NCBI GenBank assembly: GCA_001311805.1
Contig: BBCA01000001.1
Coordinates: forward strand, 81,859-145,858
Direction: 5' to 3'
Length of the DNA stretch: 64,000 nucleotides
Origin: Lentibacillus juripiscarius JCM 12147
GTDB lineage: Bacteria > Bacillota > Bacilli > Bacillales_D > Amphibacillaceae
A program made the translations under genes and the position numbers. This document shows, one piece after another, positions 30,198-41,634 of this stretch; position 1 is the first letter of the stretch; every line of letters begins with the position of its first letter. The notes below the pieces were generated by a model, which was not told the origin of the DNA, ran no database searches, and saw only the letters and a program-made list of their open reading frames with translations.

Positions 30198-30637
30198 AAG
30201 TGATATTTACCAAAGATGTTAAAGGCAAAGGAAAAAGGCGAAGTGAAAGATGTTTCTGATGGCTATGCCCGCAACTACCTCCTGAAAAACAACCTGGCGG
30301 AAGAAGCAACACCAGGAAACATGAAAGCACTGGAAGCAAAAAGAAAAAACAGCAGCAGCAGGAAGAAGAAATCAAGAAGGAAGCGGAACTGCTCAAAAAT
30401 GAACTTGCAGATGTGACGGTCGAAATAAAGGCCAAATCTGGAGATGGCGGCCGTCTATTTGGTTCGATTACATCAAAGCATATTGCGGATACATTGAAAA
30501 AGGATTATGACTATAAAATTGATAAACGTAAAATCGAGCTTGACAGCCCAATTCGGACGCTTGGCTATACCAAGGTTCCCGTTAAGCTGCATCAGGATGT
30601 TACTGGAACAATTAACGTCCATGTTGCGGAAGCATGA
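30194..30637 (+). CDS. rplI: 50S ribosomal protein L9 (two frameshifts)
   Basis: Large-subunit protein of two domains linked by a long helix. It starts [14 protein letters not shown]; the restored [20 protein letters not shown] is the N-domain signature. Breaks: the A run near 30231-30235, and the A/AGC-rich helix near 30340-30360, where restoration gives a Lys/Gln/Glu-rich linker. The C-domain reads [20 protein letters not shown] and ends [10 protein letters not shown]. Restored length ~148 residues. ATG overlaps the end of gdpP. Confidence 0.95.
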
Positions 30638-30691
30638 TAGAATGATGTTTTCGAAGCAGAGGCCTATGTCTCTCCATAAGGGGGGGAACCG

Positions 30692-32065
30692 ATGAGCGAA
30701 CTATGGAATGATCGGACACCGCCGCATAATATCGAAGCTGAACAAGCAGTCATTGGTGCGATTTTTCTTGATCCTGAAGCGATGCCAACAGCTGCTGAAC
30801 GTCTCATGCCTGATGATTTTTACCGGGCAAGTCACCAGCGGATTTTCGATGCTATGCTGAAATTGACGGACAGAGGAGAGCCGATTGACCTCGTTACGGT
30901 GACCACTCTCCTGTCCAATGAAAAGAAGCTTGATGAGGCTGGCGGGGTGGCTTATCTGTCTGATTTGGCCGGCAGTGTTCCGACAGCAGCCAATATCGTT
31001 TACTACAGCAAGATTGTTGAAGAGAAGGCATTGCTCCGCCGACTGATTCGGACGGCCACAGATATTGTTACATCCGGTTTTTCAACGGAAGAAGATGTGG
31101 AAGATGTCTTGAACGAAGCGGAGAAAAATATTCTGGAAGTGTCCGGACGGAAAAATACCGGAGCTTTTAAAGCTATTAAAGATGTTCTTATTGATGTCTA
31201 TGATAATATTGAACAGCTTCACCATCATGACGGGGATATAACAGGAATTCCGACAGGCTTCAGGGACTTGGATCAAATCACATCTGGTTTCCAGCGGAAT
31301 GATCTGATTATTATTGCTGCCCGTCCATCTGTTGGTAAAACGGCATTTGCGTTAAATATTGCCCAGAACGTTGCCATCAAAACGAACGAAAATGCGGCGA
31401 TTTTTAGCCTTGAGATGGGCGCGGATCAACTCGTTTCCCGTATGCTCTGTGCAGAAGGAAATATTGATGCACAGCGCCTTCGGACAGGAAAGCTTGAAGA
31501 TGATGACTGGAGCAAGCTGACCATGGCTATGGGAAGTCTTTCGAATGCTGGCATTTTTATTGATGATTCCCCGGGCATTCGGGTAAGTGAGATACGTTCG
31601 AAGTGCCGGCGCCTGAAGCAGGAGCACGGCCTTGGTATGATTCTGATTGACTATCTGCAGCTTATCCAGGGCAACGGCAATTCTAAGGAAAACAGGCAGC
31701 AGGAAGTATCAGAAATATCGCGTGCCCTAAAAGCACTCGCGCGGGAATTGAATGTGCCATTAATTGCTTTGTCACAGCTTTCGCGTGGAGTTGAATCGCG
31801 TCAGGACAAACGGCCAATGATGTCTGACCTGCGTGAGTCTGGAAGCATCGAACAGGATGCCGATATTGTTGGCTTCCTGTACCGGGACGATTACTACGAC
31901 CAGGAATCAGAAAAACAGAATATCATTGAAATTATTATTTCCAAGCAGCGAAATGGACCGGTCGGGGATGTTGAATTAGCTTTTGTTAAAGAATACAACA
32001 AATTTGTCGATCTGGATCACCGTTATTCCGAAAGTGATGTCCCACCGGAACCTGTACACGCGTAA
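30692..32065 (+). CDS. dnaB: Replicative DNA helicase DnaB (DnaC in B. subtilis)
   Basis: Hexameric replication-fork helicase, intact at 457 residues. The N-terminal domain begins with RTPPHNIEAEQAVIGAIFLD. The RecA-like domain has Walker A IIIAARPSVGKTAFALNIAQ, Walker B GMILIDYLQLIQ, and RPMMSDLRESGSIEQDADIV with the arginine finger region. The ribosome-binding stretch AAGGGGGG lies before ATG 30692. Last gene of the rplI operon; followed by a terminator. Confidence 0.98.
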   Translation: MSELWNDRTPPHNIEAEQAVIGAIFLDPEAMPTAAERLMPDDFYRASHQRIFDAMLKLTDRGEPIDLVTVTTLLSNEKKLDEAGGVAYLSDLAGSVPTAANIVYYSKIVEEKALLRRLIRTATDIVTSGFSTEEDVEDVLNEAEKNILEVSGRKNTGAFKAIKDVLIDVYDNIEQLHHHDGDITGIPTGFRDLDQITSGFQRNDLIIIAARPSVGKTAFALNIAQNVAIKTNENAAIFSLEMGADQLVSRMLCAEGNIDAQRLRTGKLEDDDWSKLTMAMGSLSNAGIFIDDSPGIRVSEIRSKCRRLKQEHGLGMILIDYLQLIQGNGNSKENRQQEVSEISRALKALARELNVPLIALSQLSRGVESRQDKRPMMSDLRESGSIEQDADIVGFLYRDDYYDQESEKQNIIEIIISKQRNGPVGDVELAFVKEYNKFVDLDHRYSESDVPPEPVHA

Positions 32066-32096
32066 CCAGCTTCATTATTATGGAGCTGGTTTTTTC
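32064..32096 (+). terminator. Terminator after dnaB
   Basis: Stem AACCAGCT(T) / (G)AGCTGGTT with a 12-nt loop and T run right after the stop codon. Confidence 0.8.
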
Positions 32097-32106
32097 TTGC
32101 TATTCA

Positions 32107-32176
32107 CTTTAACGAATATTATATTGTAAAAACAATTAATTGTTCGTTTTTGTTTTGACATATAGGATCATGACTG
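32107..32176 (+). promoter_or_regulatory. purA promoter region with probable PurBoxes
   Basis: On the minus strand 32151-32139 reads AAAAACGAACAAT, one mismatch from the PurR consensus AWWWCCGAACWWT. A weaker inverted partner is TTTAACGAATATT at 32107-32119. A TTGACA lies at 32155-32160 with a TAAACT ~17 bp later. In B. subtilis purA is repressed by PurR through such paired boxes. The first box is convincing, the second weak. Confidence 0.45.
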
Positions 32177-32200
32177 GTAAACTCATGCTGTTAGTGATGA

Positions 32201-33517
<1,317 letters not shown>

Positions 33518-33540
33518 AAAGCAAAACATGTGTGAAATCA

Positions 33541-33569
33541 GCCTCTGTCTCTACAGATAGAGGCCTTTT
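33541..33569 (+). terminator. Terminator after purA
   Basis: Stem GCCTCTGTCT / AGATAGAGGC with imperfect inner pairs and a short CTTTT tail; moderate. The rest of the ~400-bp spacer to 33926 holds a WalR box and otherwise A/T-rich sequence. Confidence 0.6.
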
Positions 33570-33683
33570 CATGTCCATTTTCCCAGCTGGAGGAAAGTCA
33601 GGATGCAGTTGTCAGGATAAATGCTTCATTTGATGAACAGGTTTCCTGGATAACCATCCCTTTATTACGTGTTTGTCACTATT

Positions 33684-33700
33684 TGTAATCTGAATGTAAC
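33684..33700 (+). promoter_or_regulatory. WalR (YycF) binding box
   Basis: TGTAAT-CTGAA-TGTAAC fits the WalR consensus TGTWAH-N5-TGTWAH exactly. A second TGTAAA/TGTAAT pair at 33778-33793 has a 4-bp spacer inside an A run that may have lost a base. Both lie upstream of a secreted cell-wall peptidase gene that precedes walR. Confidence 0.65.
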
Positions 33701-33925
33701 AAAAGACATATATTTTCCTTAAAACGCCGAAAATTTCTGTTTTATAAGCTTATAGGAGTGCAAAAATACCCGGAATATGTAAAAAATTGTAATCCATTAT
33801 ACAATTCCTTTACATTTGCATACCCCCTATTTTACCGCAAAAGGAATTATGGTAGATTGGTAGAGGAATACAGAGGATTTTTCAAAAAAATACATATAAC
33901 GCGTTGGCAAAAGGGGAGTAAAGCA

Positions 33926-35405
33926 TTGTTTAATCGGAAAAACAGCCCCACCGTCCTCCGGGCAAGCTGCACATGCTGACTAAAATTGCGGTCATGACAT
34001 GTCTTGGTCTGTCACTGACATTTACGACAGCATATGCAGAAGAAGATGGGGCACTGGAAAAATATACCACGTTTACGTCGATGGCAAACATGTAGGTAAA
34101 GTGAATGACAAAACAGCTATCCAGAACTTGATGGAAACTAAAGTAGAGAAGAAAAAGGAAAAATTTGATAATTCTTCTCTGAGTATTGGTGAAAATGTTT
34201 CTCTTGTTCCAGAGCGTGTATTTGATCCATCGTACGACAACAGTGGCGTAAGCACCTATTTGAAGGACGAGCTTTCCGTTAAAGCGGAAGCGGTTGAATT
34301 GAAAATTGGGGACAGCAAGTTGGCTATTTTAAAGATGAAAAAACGGCTAAACAAACTCTGAAAGCATATAAGGCTAAATTCGTTGATGAAGGAACTCTCG
34401 ACAAACTAACACCGAAAAACAGGAAGATGAAGACGGCTATAGTCTGGAAACACTCGTAAACGAACAAAAAGATGCCGATGATCTTGGAGCCGGTGAGTCT
34501 ATGATTACAGACGTTACACTATCGGAAAATGTTTCGCTTTCTGAAGATAAAGCAGTACCATCCAATATTTTGACGAAAAAGCAAGGTGTCAAAAAACTTC
34601 AAAAAGGGACGCTGGCTGATAAGGTACATCAAATCAGTGAAGGGGAAGCACTGGTTGAAGTTGCAAAGAAATACGATTTGACACTTGATAAACTGCTTGA
34701 TTTGAACGAGGGGCTTAAGGAATCCTCTGTTCTGCAAATTGGACAGGAACTTCATGTTACCGATTACCAGCCGTTTGTCGATGTTATCGTCAACAAGGAA
34801 ACCAAGGTTAAAGAAACCATCGATTATGAGACAAAAGTAGTTAAGTCCGATGATCTTTATAAGGGTGAAGAGGAAGTGAAACAGCAGGGCGCGGAAGGCC
34901 AAAGTGTCGTCCATTATTCTTTGGAGACACATAATGGCAGTGTCACTGACCGGAACATGGTTGAGGAAAAGACAACAAAAGAATCCGTTAAAAAATCATT
35001 GTGAAGGGAACAAAGGTGGTCCCTTCACGCGGGACAGGCAGCCTGCACTGGCCAGCTGTCGGCGGCCATGTTTCCAGTAATATGGGAATGCGCTGGGGAT
35101 CCATGCATAAAGGCATGGACATTGCAGGCCCTAGCAGCCGAACCATACAGGCAGCCGATAACGGTACCGTTGTTTCAGCCGGATGGGACAGTGGCGGCTA
35201 TGGCAACAAGATTGTAATCAACCATAACAATGGGATGCGAACCGTTTATGCACACCTAGCATCCATCAATGTCAGCCCTGGCCAGACAGTTGAAAAAGGA
35301 AGAAAAATTGGGGTCATGGGATCGACAGGAAACTCAACAGGCACACACTTGCACTTTGAAGTATATAAACATGGATCACTGCAAAACCCGCAGAAGTATT
35401 TCTAA
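33926..35405 (+). CDS. Secreted LysM-G5-M23 peptidoglycan endopeptidase (several frameshifts)
   Basis: Probable cell-wall DD-endopeptidase. TTG 33926 behind AAGGGGAGT is the likely start. Restored N-terminus LFNRKKQPHRPPGKLHMLTK leads into a signal sequence IAVMTCLGLSLTFTTAYAEE. Then come an N-terminal domain (YVDGKHVGKVNDKTAIQNLM), a LysM-like module (EGEALVEVAKKYDLTLDKLL), a G5 domain (VIVNKETKVKETIDYETKVV) and a C-terminal M23 domain with GMRWGSMHKGMDIAGPS and GSTGNSTGTHLHFEVYKHG (zinc ligands His/Asp and HxH). At least four breaks in A runs (about 33950, 34066, 34337, 34410, 35003). Restored length ~490 residues. It probably belongs to the WalR regulon. Confidence 0.88.
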
Positions 35406-35425
35406 AAGGCTGTTTTCTAAAGGTG

Positions 35426-35539
35426 GTTGCTTCGTCGCAATTTCTCTGGGAAGTGCGAGATAGGCAAGACCCCACAGGGCGGATGCCCAAGGAGGCTGAG
35501 GACAAGCCCACGGAAAGCGTAGTGTTTTTCCGAAGCGAC
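35426..35539 (+). repeat. Family-B intergenic repeat, copy B4
   Basis: 114-bp copy with ends GTTGCTTCG / CGAAGCGAC (one mismatch) and inner GCGAGATAGGCAAGACCCCA, CAAGGAGGCTGAGG and CCCACGGAAAGCG blocks. It fills much of the spacer between the M23 gene and walR. Confidence 0.75.
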
Positions 35540-35617
35540 TGCTTACGCCAAAATGACATCTAATTTGTCAACCATAGACTTTGGTGAACAGCCCTTTCTT
35601 ATTAAAATAACAAATCA

Positions 35618-35656
35618 AGACTGACTCATACAGCAAAAGATGAGTCAGTCTTTTTA
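35618..35656 (+). terminator. Terminator upstream of walR
   Basis: Stem AAGACTGACTCAT / ATGAGTCAGTCTT, 10-nt loop, T tail. It isolates walR from the peptidase gene. Confidence 0.88.
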
Positions 35657-35842
35657 TTAACTCGTACCATGTCGACCAGATTCAGCCTGCACCGTATTTT
35701 CTACCTCAATATAAGACATTTCAGGCAAAGTACGATAGAATAGACCAAAGAGCCATTAGCTAGTAGGATTGATAAATAGAAATAAACCCGGGGGCATTGA
35801 CCCGGTTATAGAGATGAACCCAGAGCAAAGGAAGTGACGGTT

Positions 35843-36547
35843 ATGAGTCAGAAAGTTTTAGTCGTTGATGATGAACAGCCGATAGCGGATATTTTAAAAT
35901 TTAATTTAGATAAAGAAGGCTATGAAGTGGTCGTAGCTTATGATGGGGATGAGGCAATCAGACTTGCCGAGGAGGAGGACCCTGATCTTGTTCTTTTGGA
36001 TATTATGCTTCCGAACAAGGACGGAAATGAAGTTTGCCGGGAAATCCGCAAAACACAGTCGATGCCGATTATTATGCTGACGGCCAAAGATGCCGAAATT
36101 GATAAAGTGCTAGGCCTGGAGCTTGGCGCGGATGACTATGTGACGAAGCCATTCAGTAATCGGGAGCTGGTTGCCCGGGTGAAGGCGAATTTGCGCAGGC
36201 AGCAGCAGGTTCCGGATGACGGCGTCAAGACGACGAAAAATATTAAGATCGGCAGACTGGAAATCCATCCTGATGCATATGCCGTTACACGGGACGGGGA
36301 ACATGTTGAGCTGACCCACCGTGAATTTGAACTGCTTCATTATCTGGCCCGTCATATTGGCCAGGTGATGACACGAGAACATTTGCTTGAAACGGTATGG
36401 GGCTACGATTACTTCGGCGATGTCCGGACGGTCGACGTGACAGTCCGCCGGCTCCGTGAAAAAATTGAGGAAAACCCAAGCAACCCAATGTGGATTGTTA
36501 CCCGCCGTGGCGTTGGCTATTATTTGCGCAACCCTGAACAGGAGTAG
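35843..36547 (+). CDS. walR: Response regulator WalR (YycF)
   Basis: OmpR-type regulator of cell-wall metabolism, essential in most Firmicutes. Intact, 234 residues from ATG 35843 ([20 protein letters not shown]), with GGAAGTGA upstream. The receiver has the phospho-acceptor Asp in [15 protein letters not shown] and Lys in [13 protein letters not shown]. The winged helix has [20 protein letters not shown] and [13 protein letters not shown]. It heads walRKHIJ. Confidence 0.98.
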   Translation: MSQKVLVVDDEQPIADILKFNLDKEGYEVVVAYDGDEAIRLAEEEDPDLVLLDIMLPNKDGNEVCREIRKTQSMPIIMLTAKDAEIDKVLGLELGADDYVTKPFSNRELVARVKANLRRQQQVPDDGVKTTKNIKIGRLEIHPDAYAVTRDGEHVELTHREFELLHYLARHIGQVMTREHLLETVWGYDYFGDVRTVDVTVRRLREKIEENPSNPMWIVTRRGVGYYLRNPEQE

Positions 36548-36556
36548 ACATGGTTC

Positions 36557-38378
36557 ATGAATAAAGTAGGATTTTTCCGCTCAATACAACTGAAATTTAT
36601 CATTATTTTCATTTTGCTTCTGCTCATTTCTACCCAGTTGATCAGTGCGTATTTTGCACGTGGGCTGGAAAATGAACTGAATGATAACTTTGAGCAGTCG
36701 ATTAATGCCAGCGTGGAAATTCTGAAAGTCAACCTTACTCAGGCCTTCAGTAAGGACGGCCGGAAGACGGTGAAGGACCAACACTTTATCAGGAAGTGCA
36801 GGATATCGTCAGCGTCAATGACACGAAGGATATTATCAATATCCAGGTTGTAAACATGCAGAGCAGAATTATTGCATCGAGCAACAATACAGGCAATCGG
36901 AACATCGGTAAAAAGATGACCAACGAAATTGTCCGCAATGCTGTCCTGTACGGCAAACAGGAGGAGAACAAACGGTATAATTTGGAGCGAAATCTGGTAT
37001 ATGTGCGGGCGGTCCCGATTTTTGACAATGAAGAGACACAGGTTGGTGCCCTCTATATTGAAGCATCGCTTGAAGGGGTGTACAGCCAGCTGGAAAACAT
37101 TAACCGCATTTTCATGCAGGGTTCGGTTCTTGCCATTACAATCTCTATCTTCCTCGGAATACTGGTGGCACGGACTATCACGAAGCCGATCATGGAAATG
37201 CGCAGACAGGCACAGGCCATGGCCAGGGAGGAATTTTCCCAGCAAGTTAATGTGTATGGCAAGGATGAAATCGGCCAGCTTGCAGATTCATTCAATGATT
37301 TAACCGCGAAATTACAACATTCCAGGGCGCTGACGGAAGAGGAGAGACGGAAGCTGAGCAGTGTACTTTCCAATATGTCGGACGGTGTCATTGCAACTGA
37401 TCGGAATGGTTTCATTACATTGCTGAATGATGCGGCGGCTGATTTGCTTGGCAAGGATCCCGACGATGCAAAAGAGTCGTTTCTCTTGGATGTGCTGCAG
37501 CTGGATGAGAACGAAATCGACATTTCCAAGCTGCCTGATAATGGATCGATGATCATTGATTTTAGTGATGATGATACTACCTTCCTGATTCGTGCTAAAT
37601 TCTCGACTATATCTGATGAGGAAGAGGATATTACTGGGTTTATAACGGTTCTCAGTGACGTAACGGAACAGGAGAAGATTGAGCGGGAGCGCAGGGAGTT
37701 CGTTTCCAACGTGTCACATGAACTAAGAACACCACTGACAACCATGCGCAGTTATATCGAAGCACTGTCGGAAGGTGCATGGGAAGACAAAGAAATTGCG
37801 CCGAAGTTCCTTGACGTGACGAGAAATGAGACAGAGCGCATGATCCGTATGGTGAATGACTTGCTGCAGCTTTCCAGAATGGACAATCAGGATTATGAAC
37901 TGAAAAAGGAACGGACGGAATTCATTGATTTCTTCCATCATGTTATTGATCGTTTTGAAATGAATGTAGCGGATGAAATCAAACTGAAGCGTGATTTGCC
38001 AAACGGGAAGTATGATGTCTGGATGGACAAGGACAAATTGTTCCAGGTACTTGATAACGTTATTTCCAATGCTATTAAATATTCACCTGAAGGCGGCACT
38101 ATCCGATTCAGGGCAATGAAACAGCAAGGCCAGCTGCTGGTGAGCGTCTCGGATGAAGGCATGGGAATACCGCGGGATAAAGTTGATAAATTTTTGACCG
38201 CTTTTACCGTGCAGATAAGGCGAGATCACGCAAACTAGGCGGTACTGGACTTGGACTGGCTATTGCCAGGGAAATAATCGAAGCCCATGATGGGTCCATC
38301 CGCGCGAAGAGTAAAGAAGGTAAAGGGACAACCGTTCTCTTTACACTTCCGCTAATGAACACGAAGCGGAGGGGGTAA
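36557..38378 (+). CDS. walK: Sensor histidine kinase WalK (YycG, two frameshifts)
   Basis: Partner kinase of WalR. Two transmembrane helices ([20 protein letters not shown] and [20 protein letters not shown]) flank an extracellular Cache/PAS-like domain. HAMP and PAS follow, then the HisKA phospho-site [20 protein letters not shown] and the ATPase with [23 protein letters not shown] and [12 protein letters not shown]. Breaks near 36780 (restoring [14 protein letters not shown]) and the A/T run near 38191 (adding A gives [20 protein letters not shown]). Restored length ~607 residues, as usual. Confidence 0.96.
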
Positions 38379-38381
38379 ATA

Positions 38382-39689
38382 ATGCAGCTTGAAACTGTCA
38401 AATCGTTTATATTATGGGTACTTGTCGGGGCCAGTCTGCTGCTTTCATTTGCCCTGTGGAATTATAAACCGGAAGTGGAAAGCGTCCCGCAGGAGCAATA
38501 TGAAGATCGGGTTGACCTCGGCGGATACGAAGAAACGACGAAAAACCTGATTGAACCAAAGTCCATTATTTTCCGGAATGGGCAAAACTATTACAGTTTC
38601 CAAGACCCGAGTGGTGGCAAGACCCTATATCAGGATATGCATTCATGGGTGTTATACGATTTCCGTACAAGGGAAGACGGCAGCAGACCTTCTGCAAGCA
38701 ATCAGCTGGAAATTGTTTTTCCGGATGCTATCCCTGCGAACATGCTTACAAGCCTATTCACGTTTAACGAGGATCCTTATTTACCTGATTGGAGCTTTAA
38801 GCGGCTGTTCATTACATTTAACCAGGATGCTTCATCACTGAATTTGATATTCCAGTCTCAGGATGGTGAACAGCAGGCAACAGCCGTTGTTAATGATAGT
38901 AAAAAATATGACCGATTATGGCAGCGTCTAACAACCTTTGAGGGGTTAAGTGAATATGTACGGTTTGATGAAGGGACGGAACCTATATATATTCCGAAAT
39001 ATGAGGTGGAGATTGCCAGTATGTCGGTCGCAGCGCAGGAGATTAATTCCCGCTTAATGGTGGATGCACTGTTTCGGAATCCGGATATTGTAACCCCGAA
39101 CCAGATTAGCGAAAATGAAGTATACTTTACCGACAGTGCACGCGGTATTATGCGGGTCTACCAAAACAGGCGGACCATGGAATTTCAAAACCCGCTGCAG
39201 ACACCTTTTGAACAGATGGATCCGGAAGCACTCCTGGAACTAAGCAAAAATAACATCAATGGCCATGTGGGATGGACGGATGAGTACAATTTGATGGATA
39301 TTGCCGCATCATCCAATACCATTCGCTACCAGCTGTTCTATGACGGTTACCCGGTGTATGGAGATCATCATGCATCGATGATTGAGCAGCAGTTCAGGAT
39401 CAAGGAACTTAATCAGCCAAACTTATACAAACGCCCGCTGTTCAGCCTGAAGAACTTGCTTGGTAAAGACCCGGCAGAATTGCGATCAGGCAATGACGTT
39501 ATTTATTTTTTGAAAAACAATCAAACGTATGAATTGGACCATGTGGAAGATATCCGAATCGGCTATAACTTGACGTATCAGAGTAATGCGGACGCGATCA
39601 CACTGAATCCATCATGGTTCATTAAGTACAGTGGCAGCTGGCAGGAAATTAAGTTCAACGATATGACGGATCAAAAAGGAGGAAGCTGA
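38382..39689 (+). CDS. walH: WalK accessory protein WalH (YycH)
   Basis: Membrane-anchored negative modulator of WalK. Intact, 435 residues: a single N-terminal helix (SFILWVLVGASLLLSFALWN) then a large extracytoplasmic domain. It starts 3 bp after the walK stop behind GGAGGGGG and ends 2 bp before walI. Low sequence conservation but unmistakable position. Confidence 0.92.
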   Translation: MQLETVKSFILWVLVGASLLLSFALWNYKPEVESVPQEQYEDRVDLGGYEETTKNLIEPKSIIFRNGQNYYSFQDPSGGKTLYQDMHSWVLYDFRTREDGSRPSASNQLEIVFPDAIPANMLTSLFTFNEDPYLPDWSFKRLFITFNQDASSLNLIFQSQDGEQQATAVVNDSKKYDRLWQRLTTFEGLSEYVRFDEGTEPIYIPKYEVEIASMSVAAQEINSRLMVDALFRNPDIVTPNQISENEVYFTDSARGIMRVYQNRRTMEFQNPLQTPFEQMDPEALLELSKNNINGHVGWTDEYNLMDIAASSNTIRYQLFYDGYPVYGDHHASMIEQQFRIKELNQPNLYKRPLFSLKNLLGKDPAELRSGNDVIYFLKNNQTYELDHVEDIRIGYNLTYQSNADAITLNPSWFIKYSGSWQEIKFNDMTDQKGGS

Positions 39690-39691
39690 GG

Positions 39692-40618
39692 ATGCAATGG
39701 AAACAAATTAAGACACTGTTTATCCTCTGCTTCCTCGCACTGGATGTCTATTTATTGTTTATGTTTTTCGATAAGCAGGAGGAATCTGATTTCGGCTATG
39801 AGAGTCCGGACAGTGCGACTTTAGAAGAAGAGCTGGAGTCGGAAAACATTACAATCAGTGCCGACCTGCCACAGAAGGAGATAAAACAATCGTATATAAC
39901 AGCAGGCAAGAAGACATTTACGGATAAAGAACTGGATTATTTCAGTGCGCTGGATAACCAAGAGGTGGAGGTACTGGATAAAACGTTTATCCTTTCCCGT
40001 TTTAAAGATCCGGTCAGTGTGCCGGATGATGCGGGCGAGGACACCATTAATGAGCTTGTTAAAAGCAGAATTCTCCTGCCTGAAAACTATACATTTGGCT
40101 CGTGGAACAAGACGATGAATACCCTTATCTTTTTCCAGAAGAAAAAGGACCATCCTGTATATTACAATCAGAATGGGATTATTATTATTTATCTTAATAA
40201 AGACAACGAAATGATGTTTTATACACAGACGATGCTTGGGAAAGCTGAATCTCCATCAGAATAGGAGCAGACCCTGATCAAGCCGATGGATGCTATAAAG
40301 GTTCTGTATGAGGGCAACAGAATTTGGCCTGGTGATGAAATAACAGGTGTAAAGCTTGGTTTCCATACAAGAATACCACTCCCAAGCGGGGAACAGTCAT
40401 TTGCCCCGACATGGATTATATCGGTTAATGAAGATGAGTATTTTTATGTGAATGCGATTGAGAACTTAGCGACTAAAAATGATGAAATGACATTTTTAAC
40501 GGATGCGATAAAAGCAGCAATGAAAAATGTCCAGAAGCTTCCGGACGATAGTGACATCAAAGATTATGTACAGAAGTACCTTAAAGAAAAATTATCATCT
40601 GATAATAAATCGGAGTGA
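39692..40618 (+). CDS. walI: WalK accessory protein WalI (YycI), interrupted by an in-frame amber codon
   Basis: Second membrane-anchored modulator of WalK. N-terminal helix TLFILCFLALDVYLLFMFFD, then an extracytoplasmic domain. An in-frame TAG at 40262-40264 follows KAESPSE; the same frame continues EQTLIKPMDAIKVLYEGNRI to 40618 without a shift, so it is a base substitution (expected Lys, Glu or Gln). Restored length 308 residues. It follows walH by 2 bp. In some related bacteria walH/walI are dispensable, so a true nonsense mutation is possible here. Confidence 0.9.
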
Positions 40619-40624
40619 AAATAA

Positions 40625-41409
40625 ATGACAATGCGTTTTAGTGTTTTGGCATCAGGGAGTACCGGAAATGCTTTTTATGTTGAGTCCGACCGTGAAAAGC
40701 TGTTGGTGGATGCCGGACTAAGCGGGAAACAGATGGACAGGCTTTTCAGCGAAGTCCATGTTGATCCTTCTGAGCTTTCCGGTATCCTTGTCACGCATGA
40801 ACACAGTGACCACATTAAAGGGCTTGGGATTATTGCCCGAAAGTACCGTCTGCCTATTTACGCCAATGATAAAACATGGAAGGCCATGGAGAATTCCATT
40901 GGAACGATTGACGTTGGTCAGAAATTCCACTTCGGAATGGAGGAAGTAAAACGTTCGGCGATATCGACGTGGAATCATTTGGTGTGTCACATGATGCAGC
41001 TGAACCCATGTTTTACACATTCCGTCATAATGGTAAAAAGGTAGCACTTGTGACGGACTTGGGCTATGTATCGGAGCGGATCAGGAAAACAGTGGAAGAT
41101 GCAGATGCATATGTGTTCGAGGCAAACCATGATGTAGAGATGCTGCGGATGGGACGTTATCCATGGAATGTTAAGCGCCGCATATTGGGGGACAATGGCC
41201 ATGTTTCCAATGAGGATTGCGGACTTGCTCTCTGTGACATTATAAGTAATCGGACAAAACGTATTTATTTAGCCCATTTAAGCCAAGATAATAATATGAA
41301 AGACCTCGCACGTATGTCGGTCAGTAATGTTCTGACGGAACGGGGCATCCATCTTGATATTTGTGATACCGATCCGAAGACACCGACAGTTTTATATGAT
41401 GTCGGCTGA
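40625..41409 (+). CDS. walJ: Metallo-beta-lactamase-fold hydrolase WalJ (YycJ, one frameshift)
   Basis: Cytoplasmic MBL-fold protein of the wal operon, probably a 5'-exonuclease involved in DNA repair or replication coordination. [20 protein letters not shown] and the metal motif [14 protein letters not shown] (HxHxDH) are clear, with later ligands in [11 protein letters not shown] and [12 protein letters not shown]. The frame breaks at the A run near 40950; one added A gives [20 protein letters not shown]. Restored length ~261 residues. Confidence 0.94.
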
Positions 41410-41458
41410 TTCATTCATTATTACTGTCCGGCAGTGCTGAAGAAGCAATCCTTTTATA

Positions 41459-41609
41459 GGTTGTTCAAAAAGTCCGGTAAAAATGACACGTCGAAATCTT
41501 CGTTGGCTTGTTTCTCCGCTGCTCATGTATCTAAATACATACATTCCGCTGCTCGAAACTACACCGCCTCGAAATTCTCGGTCCTTTTTATCCTCCTTTT
41601 GAACACGCA
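41459..41609 (-). repeat. Family-A MITE-like repeat, copy A3 with target duplication
   Basis: 151-bp full copy in reverse orientation. It is flanked by the exact 8-bp direct repeat CTTTTATA (41451-41458 and 41610-41617), the best evidence that the family transposes. Inverted ends are TGTTCAAAAAG (41462-41472) and CCTTTTGAACA (41595-41605). It lies between walJ and htrA, 25 bp before the htrA start. Confidence 0.92.
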
Positions 41610-41634
41610 CTTTTATAAAAAGGGGAAAATGGAA

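Noticed and set aside
41434..41634. N-terminal extension of htrA through the family-A repeat
   Set aside because: The repeat is open in frame by chance; the ribosome-binding site AGGGG and conserved protein start are after it.
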